From NCBI GenBank assembly GCA_910587765.1, contig CAJUNR010000027.1:1-64000 (forward strand): DNA of 64,000 bases. Reading direction: 5' to 3'. The translations under genes and the position numbers were made by a program. Shown here piece after piece: positions 33,772 through 41,978 of this stretch. Position 1 is the first letter of the stretch. The number at the start of each line of letters is the position of its first letter. The stretch is from an uncultured Lachnospiraceae bacterium. GTDB taxonomy: Bacteria > Bacillota > Clostridia > Lachnospirales > Lachnospiraceae. The notes under the pieces are model-generated. The model did not search any database. It was not told the DNA's origin and saw only the letters and a list, made by a program, of their open reading frames with translations.

Positions 33772-33794
33772 AAAAATGACTTTCGGTCATTTTT
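33772..33794. promoter_or_regulatory. TetR-type operator downstream of the MMPL promoter
   Basis: Perfect palindrome with 9-base arms, AAAAATGAC-TTTCG-GTCATTTTT. It shares AAAAATGACCG (minus strand) with the second site at 33815-33837. Confidence 0.7.
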
Positions 33795-33804
33795 GTTATA
33801 ATAT

Positions 33805-33837
33805 GTTATACTACAAAAATGACCGTTCGTCAATATT
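33805..33837 (-). promoter_or_regulatory. MMPL operon promoter overlapped by a second operator
   Basis: Minus-strand TTGACG (33828-33833), 17-base spacer, TATAAC (33805-33810). The plus-strand AAAAATGACCGTTCGTCAAT (33815-33834) is an imperfect copy of the operator at 33772 and covers the -35. No tetR gene is adjacent. Confidence 0.7.
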
Positions 33838-33868
33838 GTTTTTAAATTTTTTATAATTTTCTGACTGC

Positions 33869-33912
33869 GCGATCGAGTAGGGAAGAGTACTTCCCTATTC
33901 GCCGCGCGGGGT
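33869..33912. repeat. Partial intergenic hairpin repeat (family A)
   Basis: GATCGAGTAGGGAAGAGTAC followed by TTCCCTATTCGCCGCGCGGG. It matches the first hairpin of the copies at 21411 and 25199; the second hairpin is replaced by a GTGTGTGC/CACACACC palindrome. Confidence 0.55.
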
Positions 33913-33952
33913 GTGTGCTGGGAAGCAGCAAATTCCCCCCCACACACCTGCG

Positions 33953-33986
33953 CAAAAAAAAGGCGCCTGCATCTCTGCAAACGCCT
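33953..33986 (-). terminator. Terminator after the second anti-sigma gene
   Basis: Stem AGGCGCCTGCA (33961-33971) with TGCAAACGCCT (33976-33986), one mismatch, then a run of eight T on the minus strand. Confidence 0.8.
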
Positions 33987-34028
33987 GAAACTGCCGCTGT
34001 TTTTATCTGTTTTCCCGCCGGATTCCGC

Positions 34029-35207
34029 TCACCGCTTCACTCTGTACAGCGCAACGGTTACGGTGCCGTCCTCGTTCAGCGTGGCTACATCCACCAGCAG
34101 GTCCTCCAGCCCGCCGTCGCTGTAGGAATAGCCGCATACCGCCATGCTTCCGGGCTTCCGGTCCGGGAAGCTCTCGTCGATAAAGACGATGCCTCCGCCG
34201 CTGCCGTCGTCGCCCAGATCGTAAACGTATTCGGCCGTGCCGTCCGCTTTCGGCCGACATACCTGCACGGTTGATTCGATCCTCTCCGCATCTTCCTTAA
34301 TTCTGCCTTCTTTCAGCCCCGCCTTGAATTCTTCGACCCACGCGTCGATCTCCAGATCCTGCTCATCCATTTCCGGCGGCGTATCGTCCTCCGCCTCCTC
34401 TTCCATGGACTTTAAGAACGCCTCTGCCGCCGCCGGATCGCCCTTTGCCGGGTCCAGCGGGAGGTTGAACAGCGCGTTTACTTTGTCATACGATTCGTTT
34501 CTTGTAATCTCTCCGGTGTCCGCGTTAAACAGATAGGCCTCGCTGTCATAGAACGTTCCCGAACTGACGCCGATATAGAGTCCCCGGTCCGCAAAGCACT
34601 CGATATTTTCCATATCCAGCAGGCGGTACTGGATTCCGTCCTGCACAAACTCGCTGTATCCGCCGCCCATACTCATAAGTCCGTAATTCCAGGGCTCCAG
34701 TCCCCGGATATAGGGAGACACATAGAAGGCTTCTTCTCCGTAGGCGTCGTCGCTGACGTCCGGCATCGGCGTACCGTCCGCCCGCTCGATCGCCACGGCC
34801 GCATAGAACCGGTCGTCCTCGATCCGGCCGTTATCTTCCACCAGATATTCGCTGATATTTTTCCCCGACACCGCTCCCAGAAGCGTGACCCGAAAACCTG
34901 CGTATTCCTGCGTCTCGTTCACGGATACCGCGTTTTCTCCCTCAAATGCCTTCATCAGCTTTTTGTCGTCATGCCTCTGCGCGATCTGCCCCGGCGTCAG
35001 ATATCTGGCGGCCGCCGCCACCGCTGCCGACCCGATCACCAGCGTCACCGCCGCCGCGGCAACTGCCGCGGGAATCCTGCTCTTTTTCTTTTTACTCATA
35101 TTCGCCATCTCCTCTGCCCGATATAAAATATTCTGATTAAGCCATGCGTCCGGCTCTTCCTGCGGAGTAAGGGCCTGTTTTAATATGTGATCAAAATCTT
35201 TTTTCAT
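34029..35207 (-). CDS. Anti-sigma-like single-pass membrane protein
   Basis: A 392-residue protein with a cytoplasmic N-terminus (60 residues), one membrane helix (AAAVTLVIGSAAVAAAARYL) and a large acidic outside domain. Its start overlaps the ECF sigma gene by 17 bases, the arrangement of a sigma/anti-sigma pair. Sequence is unlike the protein at 14727 apart from layout; the outside domain shows no catalytic motif that I recognise. Confidence 0.72.
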   Translation of the reverse strand: MKKDFDHILKQALTPQEEPDAWLNQNILYRAEEMANMSKKKKSRIPAAVAAAAVTLVIGSAAVAAAARYLTPGQIAQRHDDKKLMKAFEGENAVSVNETQEYAGFRVTLLGAVSGKNISEYLVEDNGRIEDDRFYAAVAIERADGTPMPDVSDDAYGEEAFYVSPYIRGLEPWNYGLMSMGGGYSEFVQDGIQYRLLDMENIECFADRGLYIGVSSGTFYDSEAYLFNADTGEITRNESYDKVNALFNLPLDPAKGDPAAAEAFLKSMEEEAEDDTPPEMDEQDLEIDAWVEEFKAGLKEGRIKEDAERIESTVQVCRPKADGTAEYVYDLGDDGSGGGIVFIDESFPDRKPGSMAVCGYSYSDGGLEDLLVDVATLNEDGTVTVALYRVKR

Positions 35208-35724
35208 TTAAAACAACCTCCAGTTCTTTTTTCAGCAGTTTTTTCGCCTTGAAAAGCCGGCTTTTTACCGTTCCTTCGGGGATCTTCAGGATTTCTGCCG
35301 CCTCGGAAAGCTTTAACTCTTCCATATAAAACAGCAGTACCGGCAGACGGTACTTTTCCGGCAGTCCGTCCACCGCCTTTCGCACCAGTCTTCTCTCCTC
35401 CCCGGAGATCATCCGTTCTTCCGGGGACGGATCGCCGGACGGCACTTCCAGCGCCTCGTCTTCCACGGATACTTCCGGTCCGGCGATCCGCCTCCTCACG
35501 GCCCGCTTCCGGCGGCGGTTCCGCCAGAGATTGACGGCCACCGACAAGAGATACCCTTTGGGGTTGCTCTGTATATCCAGGCGGTCACCCAGTTCCACCA
35601 TTTTCAGGAAGGTGTCCTGATACAGGTCATCCGCCTCCTGCCTGCTCCCGGTCAGATGACAGCAGAAGGAATAGATGTCCTTCCCATTCTGTTTGATGCA
35701 TAATTCCAGCTCTTCACGGCTCAT
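35191..35724 (-). CDS. ECF-type RNA polymerase sigma factor
   Basis: A 177-residue sigma factor. Region 2: GSRQEADDLYQDTFLKMVEL and NPKGYLLSVAVNLWRNRRRK; region 4: LPEKYRLPVLLFYMEELKLS and ILKIPEGTVKSRLFKAKKLL. It controls and is controlled by the coupled anti-sigma gene at 34029. Direct targets are not identifiable. Confidence 0.92.
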   Translation of the reverse strand: MSREELELCIKQNGKDIYSFCCHLTGSRQEADDLYQDTFLKMVELGDRLDIQSNPKGYLLSVAVNLWRNRRRKRAVRRRIAGPEVSVEDEALEVPSGDPSPEERMISGEERRLVRKAVDGLPEKYRLPVLLFYMEELKLSEAAEILKIPEGTVKSRLFKAKKLLKKELEVVLNEKRF

Positions 35725-35839
35725 GTTGCTGCTCCTTCAGATAAAGACGTCTTTTTCTCGAAGTATTGCCCTTCACTCTTATATGGTAACGGCATGAGAA
35801 ATAGTTCTCGTTTTTTTATCTTTTAAATTCCTGCAACTG

Positions 35840-36958
35840 TCATTTTTCCAAAAGCAGTTCCGCCACCAGGGCCGCTCCCTGCTTCAGTTCCTCCACCGTC
35901 GTATATTCCCGCACCGAGTGCACCTCGTGCATGCCGCAGGACAGTACGATACCGCGGATTCCCTGCAGGGCAAACTGATTGTTATCGCTCCCGCCGAATG
36001 TACCGAGCAGTGTGCCGGGAAGCCCCAGCTTTCGGCATGCTTCCCCAAAACGGATTACCGCCGGAGCTGCGGACGAGGTCTCGTATGCCGTCAGAGCCAC
36101 GTCAAATTCCAGCCGGACGTCCGCTCCGGCTTTTTGAGCCGCATCCTCAAACAGCTTCTGCAGCTTCTCCACCTGCTTCAGCGCTTTTTCGTGGCGGAAG
36201 CTCCGTATTTCACCCTCGCAGACACACCGGCCGGGCACAATGTTCGCGGACGTTCCACCCTGAATCATGCCAATGTTCAGAGTCGTATCTCTTTTGCCGT
36301 CCACATAGCCCTGCCTGATCCGGCTGATTGCGGCGGACATCACCTGAATGGCATGGATTCCTTCTTCCGGCGCGAACCCCGCATGGCTCGCCTTTCCGGT
36401 TACAGTCACTTTAAAGGAAATCAGGGAAGGCGCGCGAAGAGCGGCCGAGCCGGGCGCTCCTTCCAGATCCAGCACATATGCTTCTCTCGCTCGTATTCTG
36501 CCGAAATCGAAGGCTTTCGCCCCTTTGATATAAGATTCTTCTGCGATTGTAAGCAGAACCTCGACGTCCCTGAAGGGTTTCTCCTCCTCCTGCAGATGCC
36601 GGATGCCCTCCAGTATTTCCACAATCCCGGCCACGTCATCCGCTCCCAATACCGTATCCCCGCTGCCTGTAATCCTCCCGTTTTTATGAAAAACAGCCTT
36701 CTTTCCCAATGCCGGCCGGACGGTATCCAGATGAGCGGACAGAAGAACCGGCTCTCCCTGCACCCCGCCCTTCAGATATCCGTACAGATTTCCGGTATCG
36801 GAACCATACTGCTCTCCTGCCCGGTCCTCCTGCACCTCGAATCCAAGCGCGGTCAGTTTTTCTTTCAGCGCATCCGCCATCCGGCGTTCCCCAAAACCTG
36901 GAGCGTCGATCTGTACCAGTTCCGCAAATTCGCTGCAAATCCGTTCCTCATTTATCAT
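35840..36958 (-). CDS. M20 family metallopeptidase (PepT-like)
   Basis: A 372-residue zinc aminopeptidase/deacylase. Conserved metal and catalytic residues are in LLSAHLDTVRP, GADDVAGIVEI, LTIAEESYIKG and YVLDLEGAPG, and a dimerisation domain with GKASHAGFAPEEGIHA follows. It is the last gene of a three-gene operon and its ATG overlaps the ATP-grasp gene by 11 bases. It may trim or hydrolyse the peptide-like product of the ligase, or salvage its substrate; the substrate is unknown. Confidence 0.87.
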   Translation of the reverse strand: MINEERICSEFAELVQIDAPGFGERRMADALKEKLTALGFEVQEDRAGEQYGSDTGNLYGYLKGGVQGEPVLLSAHLDTVRPALGKKAVFHKNGRITGSGDTVLGADDVAGIVEILEGIRHLQEEEKPFRDVEVLLTIAEESYIKGAKAFDFGRIRAREAYVLDLEGAPGSAALRAPSLISFKVTVTGKASHAGFAPEEGIHAIQVMSAAISRIRQGYVDGKRDTTLNIGMIQGGTSANIVPGRCVCEGEIRSFRHEKALKQVEKLQKLFEDAAQKAGADVRLEFDVALTAYETSSAAPAVIRFGEACRKLGLPGTLLGTFGGSDNNQFALQGIRGIVLSCGMHEVHSVREYTTVEELKQGAALVAELLLEK

Positions 36959-38171
36959 TTTGCTCTCCTGACCCTCTCTTTTTTTCGTGTACAAAGCGGA
37001 TAAATTCTGCCGCCGCGTCCTGATCGTCCACATACGCCGTATACATCTGCTCTCCCATTGCGGCACGCATCAAAGGCGGCATGACCTCGCACATTTTTAT
37101 CCGCTGTCCGTATCGCTCCAGAATCTCCTCATGAGAATGGACGTACTGATAGCGGCTTCGGCGGCTGGCATAAACACAGCAGTGATGATTCTTACTGTCC
37201 GGCAAAAGTCTTCTGTCCGCCGTCACCATATCCGCCCAAATCTGATATACGTCTGTAGCATGCGCATAATTCATCATATCGGGAGTATAGCCGCCCGCGG
37301 GGCGCATGTTGACCTCCAGGCCGACGAAATCTCCGGCCGCTCCCAGCCCTTTTTTTGCTTTCGTCAGCCGGAAAAATTCCAGATGAACAAACCGGCTCTT
37401 CACTTCAAACGCCCGGACGGTCGCACGCCCCAGTTCCTGCAGCCGTACGGGGACTGCGGCCGCCGTATAGTAAGCCAGATCCGTTTTTTTATTCACAATG
37501 TCCATAATTGACGGCGGCCATACCGTCATGGACTCGAACAGCGGCTCGCAGCGGGAGTCTGTGATCACATCATAAGAACAGATATCTCCTTCCACAAATT
37601 CTTCCATCACATACGGCGTCTGCGGAAGCCGCGCAAAAAAAGCTTCCACTTCTTCCCGATTATCCAGCCTGCAGGTATCGTTGGCGCCGACGCCGACATC
37701 CGGCTTTACAATCACCGGGTATCCTGTCTTCTCCAGAAATCCGTATGCGGATTCCGGCGTTGTGATTTTATGACAGCGCGCCGTAGGAACCCCCGCTTTC
37801 GCATAATACGGCTTCATGGCAGACTTACTCTTATAACGTTCGATTCCGTCCAGCTTTGTTCCGGTGTTCATGTTAAAATCCGTCCTGAGGCGCGCGTCCT
37901 GCATAAGCCAGTATTCATTATTGGATTCCACCCAGTCGATCTTTCCGTATTTGAATGTAAAGTAACCCACCGCCCGCAGAACTTCGTCATAATTTTCCAG
38001 AGAATTGACTCTGTAATACTCGGTCAGCGCGTCCTTCAGGCATCCTTCCAGTCCGTCGTATGGGCTGTCTCCTATTCCGAGCACATTCACTCCGTTTCGG
38101 TGCAGTCTGTCGCAGAAATTCCAGTATGTATGCGGAAACTGCGGAGAAATAAAAACAAAATTCATATCCAT
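36948..38171 (-). CDS. ATP-grasp family ligase
   Basis: A 407-residue ATP-grasp protein. An N-terminal Rossmann-like part (FVFISPQFPHTYWNFCDRLH) precedes the ATP-binding part with GYPVIVKPDVGVGANDTCRL, YVMEEFVEGDICSYDVI and the metal-binding GLEVNMRPAGGYTPDMMNYA. The family joins a carboxylate, activated as acyl phosphate, to an amine, as in dipeptide ligases. It is flanked by a C39-like peptidase gene 17 bases upstream and an M20 peptidase gene. The amino-acid or peptide substrate cannot be told. Confidence 0.86.
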   Translation of the reverse strand: MDMNFVFISPQFPHTYWNFCDRLHRNGVNVLGIGDSPYDGLEGCLKDALTEYYRVNSLENYDEVLRAVGYFTFKYGKIDWVESNNEYWLMQDARLRTDFNMNTGTKLDGIERYKSKSAMKPYYAKAGVPTARCHKITTPESAYGFLEKTGYPVIVKPDVGVGANDTCRLDNREEVEAFFARLPQTPYVMEEFVEGDICSYDVITDSRCEPLFESMTVWPPSIMDIVNKKTDLAYYTAAAVPVRLQELGRATVRAFEVKSRFVHLEFFRLTKAKKGLGAAGDFVGLEVNMRPAGGYTPDMMNYAHATDVYQIWADMVTADRRLLPDSKNHHCCVYASRRSRYQYVHSHEEILERYGQRIKMCEVMPPLMRAAMGEQMYTAYVDDQDAAAEFIRFVHEKKRGSGEQNDK

Positions 38172-38188
38172 GCCCTTCCTTTCCTTTG

Positions 38189-38809
38189 TTATATAAAATA
38201 TTCTATGGAATTTTCCTCTGTAATCTTTATGTCTTCGTTAAACAGAAGAACGGCCTCTCTTCCTTTAAAGGGGCCGAGTGCGTAGATGCTCTGATCTTCT
38301 CTGTTAAAATAGCGTTCCGGCACAATCCGGTTGTATTCCGCAGGACGGTCCAGAATAACCTGAATGTCTTTCTGAGCAAACGCGCAGTCCCTGTAATACG
38401 GATCAAACATATACACCAGACCGTCCCTTTCCCCCGTCAGCAGTACATAATGAGGTTCGTCGTAAAAAAGCCGCACCACCGCCGCTCCTTTGCGGTGAAG
38501 CGCGTCGTTCACGAGACTTTCACTGCCCAGACAGACACTCCGCCCGGACAGATACCGGCTGGCGAGCGGCAGACGGCGGATTTCCCCAAAACCGTTCAGC
38601 CAGTTGCTCAGAAACATCATAGCCGCTCTGGACGTCCCGCTCTTGCCCGGCGTCCCTTCCGCCCCATAGCAGTCAAGGCTGTACAGCATAATATTCCGAA
38701 TCAGTTCGGGGAAAATGTCCTCCCGTTCAAACAAAAAGCTGATTCCGTTGAGCATGGCGGTAGGCCCGCAGTCGTATTCCGACATCTGATAATGAAGCGG
38801 TATCTTCAT
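38189..38809 (-). CDS. C39-like (papain-fold) cysteine peptidase domain protein
   Basis: A 206-residue protein with no signal peptide. Residue C14 in SEYDCGPTAMLNGI, H120 in DEPHYVLLTG and D136 in MFDPYYRD make a full C39-type catalytic triad. C39-like enzymes cleave double-glycine leaders or act as other peptide hydrolases. The ATG at 38809 has AAAGGAG eight bases upstream; ATGs further up lack spacing. It begins the operon with the ATP-grasp ligase and M20 peptidase. There is no transporter fused or adjacent and no obvious precursor peptide gene. Confidence 0.78.
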   Translation of the reverse strand: MKIPLHYQMSEYDCGPTAMLNGISFLFEREDIFPELIRNIMLYSLDCYGAEGTPGKSGTSRAAMMFLSNWLNGFGEIRRLPLASRYLSGRSVCLGSESLVNDALHRKGAAVVRLFYDEPHYVLLTGERDGLVYMFDPYYRDCAFAQKDIQVILDRPAEYNRIVPERYFNREDQSIYALGPFKGREAVLLFNEDIKITEENSIEYFI

Positions 38810-38950
38810 CCTCATTTCTCCTTTCGCTGCCCTGATCTTCACTTCTTTCTGTTCAGGGCCTCCGTAAACATTACCATTATTTACCTACCATGTCAATAGG
38901 TTTATCAGGCGAAAAAACGGGCGCAGCCGTCTGCACCCGTTTTTCCTGTC

Positions 38951-39277
38951 TCATTGATTCAAGAGCTGATCTTTGTAACGTCTGATCTCGGCCATCGCCT
39001 CCTGCATGACCCGGTCGCCTTTCGCCATACCGAAATCTCTGGTATCCACGGCCAGCACCGGTATATTCTCCGGCACCCTCTCTCTCACACTGGCGAGCGC
39101 ACAGCGCACCTGAGGACCTACAAGGACGATATCCGCATCTTCTTTTCCCTCTTCCAGTCCTGAAAGAGAGGATATGACGATCTCCGCCTCCAGCAGATTG
39201 GCATGCGCCCAGGCGGACATCCGATCTTTGAGGATACTTGCGGAGGTTCCGGAATAACTCACCAATACAACTTTCAT
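38951..39277 (-). CDS. EIIB-like (lactose/cellobiose PTS fold) protein lacking the phospho-cysteine
   Basis: A 108-residue protein that follows PTS EIIB-cellobiose along its length: KVVLVSYSGTSASILKDRM at the start and DADIVLVGPQVRCALASVRE in the middle. The active-site cysteine of EIIB (CSAGMSTS loop) is replaced by serine 7 (SYSGTSAS). It can therefore not carry a phospho-cysteine in the usual way. It lies 19 bases after galE, with GAGGGAAGAG upstream. A regulatory or sugar-binding role is possible; a decayed EIIB is an alternative. Confidence 0.7.
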   Translation of the reverse strand: MKVVLVSYSGTSASILKDRMSAWAHANLLEAEIVISSLSGLEEGKEDADIVLVGPQVRCALASVRERVPENIPVLAVDTRDFGMAKGDRVMQEAMAEIRRYKDQLLNQ

Positions 39278-39296
39278 CTCTTCCCTCACCGGTTAT

Positions 39297-40319
39297 TTAT
39301 TCAGGATCATGATAGCCGTTGGGATTCCGGGACTGCCATCTCCAGGAATCCGCGCACATCTCCTCGATACCGTACTCCGCCTCCCAGCCAAGCTCTTCCT
39401 TCGCCTTTGCCGGATCGCAGTAACAGGTGGCGATATCACCCGCACGGCGCGGCTTGATCTCATACGGCAGTTCCTTTCCGCACGCCTTACTGAAGGCCGA
39501 CACCACCTGCAGCACACTGTATCCGTGTCCGGTACCCAGATTGTAGATCCGCACGCCCTTTTCCTCTTCAAACTTCTTCAGCGCCTTTACATGGCCTCTC
39601 GCCAGATCGACCACATGGATGTAGTCGCGCACGCCGGTTCCGTCCGGAGTGTCATAGTCATTGCCGAACACGCCGATGCATTTCAGCTTGCCGATGGCCA
39701 CCTGCGCCACATAGGGAAGCAGGTTGTTGGGGATGCCCTTGGGATCTTCCCCGATTCTGCCGGACTTATGCGCGCCGATGGGATTAAAGTAGCGGAGCAG
39801 GATCACGTTCCACTCCGGATCGGATTTCTGGATATCCATCAGTACCTGCTCCAGCATGGTCTTCGTCTGTCCGTAAGGATTGGTCGGGGACTGTTTCGGA
39901 CAGCTCTCCGTGATGGGAATCTCCAGCGGATCTCCGTATACGGTCGCAGAGGAACTAAAGATGATGTTCTTCACGCCGTTCTTTCTCATGGTATCGCACA
40001 ACAAAAGCGTTCCCGTCATGTTGTTGTAATAATATTCGATGGGCTTGGCCACCGACTCTCCCACCGCCTTGTAGCCGGCAAAATGGATCACTGCCTCCGG
40101 CTTCTCCGCCTTGAAGATTTCGTCAATCTTCGGCTGGTCCAGAAGATCCGCTTCATAGAACTTCAGCGTTTTCCCCGTAATCTCCTGTACACGATCCAGC
40201 GCTCTCTCACTTGCATTGTACAGATTGTCGACAACAACTACTTCATAGCCCCCGTTCAGAAGCTCCACGCACGTATGGCTTCCGATATAACCGGCGCCGC
40301 CCGTTACCAAGATTTTCAT
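39297..40319 (-). CDS. galE: UDP-glucose 4-epimerase
   Basis: A 340-residue SDR-family epimerase. NAD-binding MKILVTGGAGYIGSHTCVEL, the catalytic SSSATVYGD and YGQTK (Tyr-X-X-X-Lys), and the C-terminal LGWEAEYGIEEMC are typical. It interconverts UDP-glucose and UDP-galactose for the Leloir pathway and glycan synthesis. It has its own promoter and the ribosome site AGGAG. Confidence 0.96.
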   Translation of the reverse strand: MKILVTGGAGYIGSHTCVELLNGGYEVVVVDNLYNASERALDRVQEITGKTLKFYEADLLDQPKIDEIFKAEKPEAVIHFAGYKAVGESVAKPIEYYYNNMTGTLLLCDTMRKNGVKNIIFSSSATVYGDPLEIPITESCPKQSPTNPYGQTKTMLEQVLMDIQKSDPEWNVILLRYFNPIGAHKSGRIGEDPKGIPNNLLPYVAQVAIGKLKCIGVFGNDYDTPDGTGVRDYIHVVDLARGHVKALKKFEEEKGVRIYNLGTGHGYSVLQVVSAFSKACGKELPYEIKPRRAGDIATCYCDPAKAKEELGWEAEYGIEEMCADSWRWQSRNPNGYHDPE

Positions 40320-40394
40320 ACTCCTCATTCCTCTCATCCATGGTTGTTCTCTGCCGCCGGGAAATGCCGATTCTCAGGCGGCCTGCCAAGTATC

Positions 40395-40423
40395 AGTGTA
40401 ACACACTTTATGCGGAATGGCAA
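40395..40423 (-). promoter_or_regulatory. galE promoter
   Basis: Minus-strand TTGCCA (40418-40423), 17-base spacer, TACACT (40395-40400), about 75 bases before the galE ATG. Confidence 0.7.
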
Positions 40424-40476
40424 TCCGTCAATCCCGCCGCCGCGGAAGAAACGGCCGGTTTCCCGAACGCATTCTT

Positions 40477-40788
40477 TCAGGAAACCGTGATATATTTCCC
40501 GCCGTACGATTTCTGGATCTCCGTAAGTCCCAGCATCAGCGAATCCATCAGAAGCTCGCTCTCCTTCGATATTTCCGAAGAGAACATCAGTTCTCTGATC
40601 ATTCCGCTCTCACAGTCGCAGGTAAACGCATCTTCCGTAAACCGCTCAATGGAATTGACGGCGTTGATCACCAGTGCGGACACGGCGGCGCACACAATGT
40701 CTTCGCCGGCCTGCGCGTACCCGGCATGTCCTTCAATGGTAAAGCCCCTGTAACGCCCCTGTTCCTTCACTGCCCGCACCCTGATCAT
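40477..40788 (-). CDS. prp: Ribosomal-processing cysteine protease Prp
   Basis: A 103-residue Prp protein. The catalytic pair is in GHAGYAQAGEDIVCAAVSAL (His and Cys). Prp removes the N-terminal extension of ribosomal protein L27 in Firmicutes. Its ATG overlaps the RNase G stop by four bases. Normally prp lies between rplU (L21) and rpmA (L27); here neither flanks it. Confidence 0.9.
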   Translation of the reverse strand: MIRVRAVKEQGRYRGFTIEGHAGYAQAGEDIVCAAVSALVINAVNSIERFTEDAFTCDCESGMIRELMFSSEISKESELLMDSLMLGLTEIQKSYGGKYITVS

Positions 40789-41978
40789 ATTCCACACTCC
40801 TTTGCCTGTTCCAACAGCGTCTTTCTCTGCTTTTTTCGGGTAATCTCCATCAGCCCGAGTTCCGTTATGTCCACCGCCGCCGCTTTGAGCGGGTCCCGTT
40901 TCAAAAACTCCCTCATAACGGCAAGCAGTTCTTCCTCCGTCTCCTTCTGTTCCATGTCCACAAAGTCGACCAGAATGATTCCGGACAGATTGCGAAGCCG
41001 CAGCTGCCTTGCGATCTCCTCCGCCGCCTCCAGGTTGATCCTGCGGATGCTCTCCTGCTTTGCCCTGCCTTTGGTGCATTTTCCGGTGTTGACGTCAATC
41101 ACCGTCAGCGCTTCCGTCGGTTCAATGATCAGATAGGCCCCGGATTTCAGCCACACTTTCTCGGACAGCGCGTCGCTCAGCCCTTTTTCAAGACGGTACA
41201 GCGCTTTTAACGGCAGGCTGCGGTCTTCGTAGAGCCGGAGTTTTCCGGTATCCTCCGGCATCTCCTCCGCAAGAAACTCCTGAATCTGCCCGTACAGCTC
41301 CGGATCATCGGTCAGAATTTCCTTCAGGCAGCCGCTCCGGCTTCCGAGAATGGAATTCAGATACGGCGGCCTGTTTTTCATCACGCAGGAACATACCGTC
41401 CGGTGAACCGCCTGTTCCGTCAGATAACGGTATTGTCCGCAGAGCCTGTCGTACTCTTTCCGAAGCTCCGTCTCCCCGGCCTGTCCGGCGTTGGTGCGCA
41501 CGATCAGTCCCGCCGGCGGAAGCTCCCACGTCTCCAGAAGTCCTTTCAGCCTCGCTTTTTCCTCCGGCCGCAGTTTGGAAGAATAACCGATCACCCGGTT
41601 GCCGGTCGTCAGCACCAGATACTTCCCGGCCAGATTCAGATTGGTCGTCACGGACGGGGCTTTCGTCTTCACCGCCTCTCTGCTGACCTGCACCAGAAGC
41701 TCGTCCCCCTGCGCCAGCCGCCCCCGCTTCTTCGGCTTCGTGTAGACGGGATTTTTCACGTCTTCGAGCGGAAGATAACAGGGCAGTCCGCCTTCAATCT
41801 CCACAAACGCCGCCTGAATGTTGTGCACAATGTTCTGCACTCTGCCCGTATAGATATTTCCGAGAATGGACGACGGTTTCTCCGGCATCAGAGACAGTTC
41901 CGCCAGACGTCCGTCTTCCAGGAGCGCGTCCGCCAGCACTCCGTCCCGCACCGGGGTGATAATTCTGACACTATCCAA
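40785..41978 (-). CDS. rng: Ribonuclease E/G family protein
   Basis: About 397 residues. An S1-like region is at the N-terminus (GNIYTGRVQNIVHNIQAAFV). The catalytic metal-binding aspartates lie in LTVIDVNTGKCTKGRA and IILVDFVDMEQKE. It lacks the E. coli RNase E tail and is of RNase G type; it processes rRNA and mRNA. The TTG at 41978 (MDSVRIITPV) overlaps the preceding gene's stop by eight bases and gives a family-like N-terminus; a longer start is possible but would lie inside the upstream gene. Confidence 0.88.
   Translation of the reverse strand: MDSVRIITPVRDGVLADALLEDGRLAELSLMPEKPSSILGNIYTGRVQNIVHNIQAAFVEIEGGLPCYLPLEDVKNPVYTKPKKRGRLAQGDELLVQVSREAVKTKAPSVTTNLNLAGKYLVLTTGNRVIGYSSKLRPEEKARLKGLLETWELPPAGLIVRTNAGQAGETELRKEYDRLCGQYRYLTEQAVHRTVCSCVMKNRPPYLNSILGSRSGCLKEILTDDPELYGQIQEFLAEEMPEDTGKLRLYEDRSLPLKALYRLEKGLSDALSEKVWLKSGAYLIIEPTEALTVIDVNTGKCTKGRAKQESIRRINLEAAEEIARQLRLRNLSGIILVDFVDMEQKETEEELLAVMREFLKRDPLKAAAVDITELGLMEITRKKQRKTLLEQAKECGI

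Larger units (their letters stand above)
33590..34028. other. Intergenic region upstream of the MMPL operon
   Basis: No supported gene. It holds, from low to high coordinate, untranslated leader, TetR-type operator, promoter, second operator, a family-A-like hairpin (33869-33912), a palindrome of GTGTGTG/CACACAC (33909-33948), and the terminator of the next gene. Confidence 0.6.

Noticed and set aside
33714..33980. 88-residue open frame upstream of the MMPL operon
   Set aside because: It covers the promoter, both operators and a repeat, so it is not a gene.
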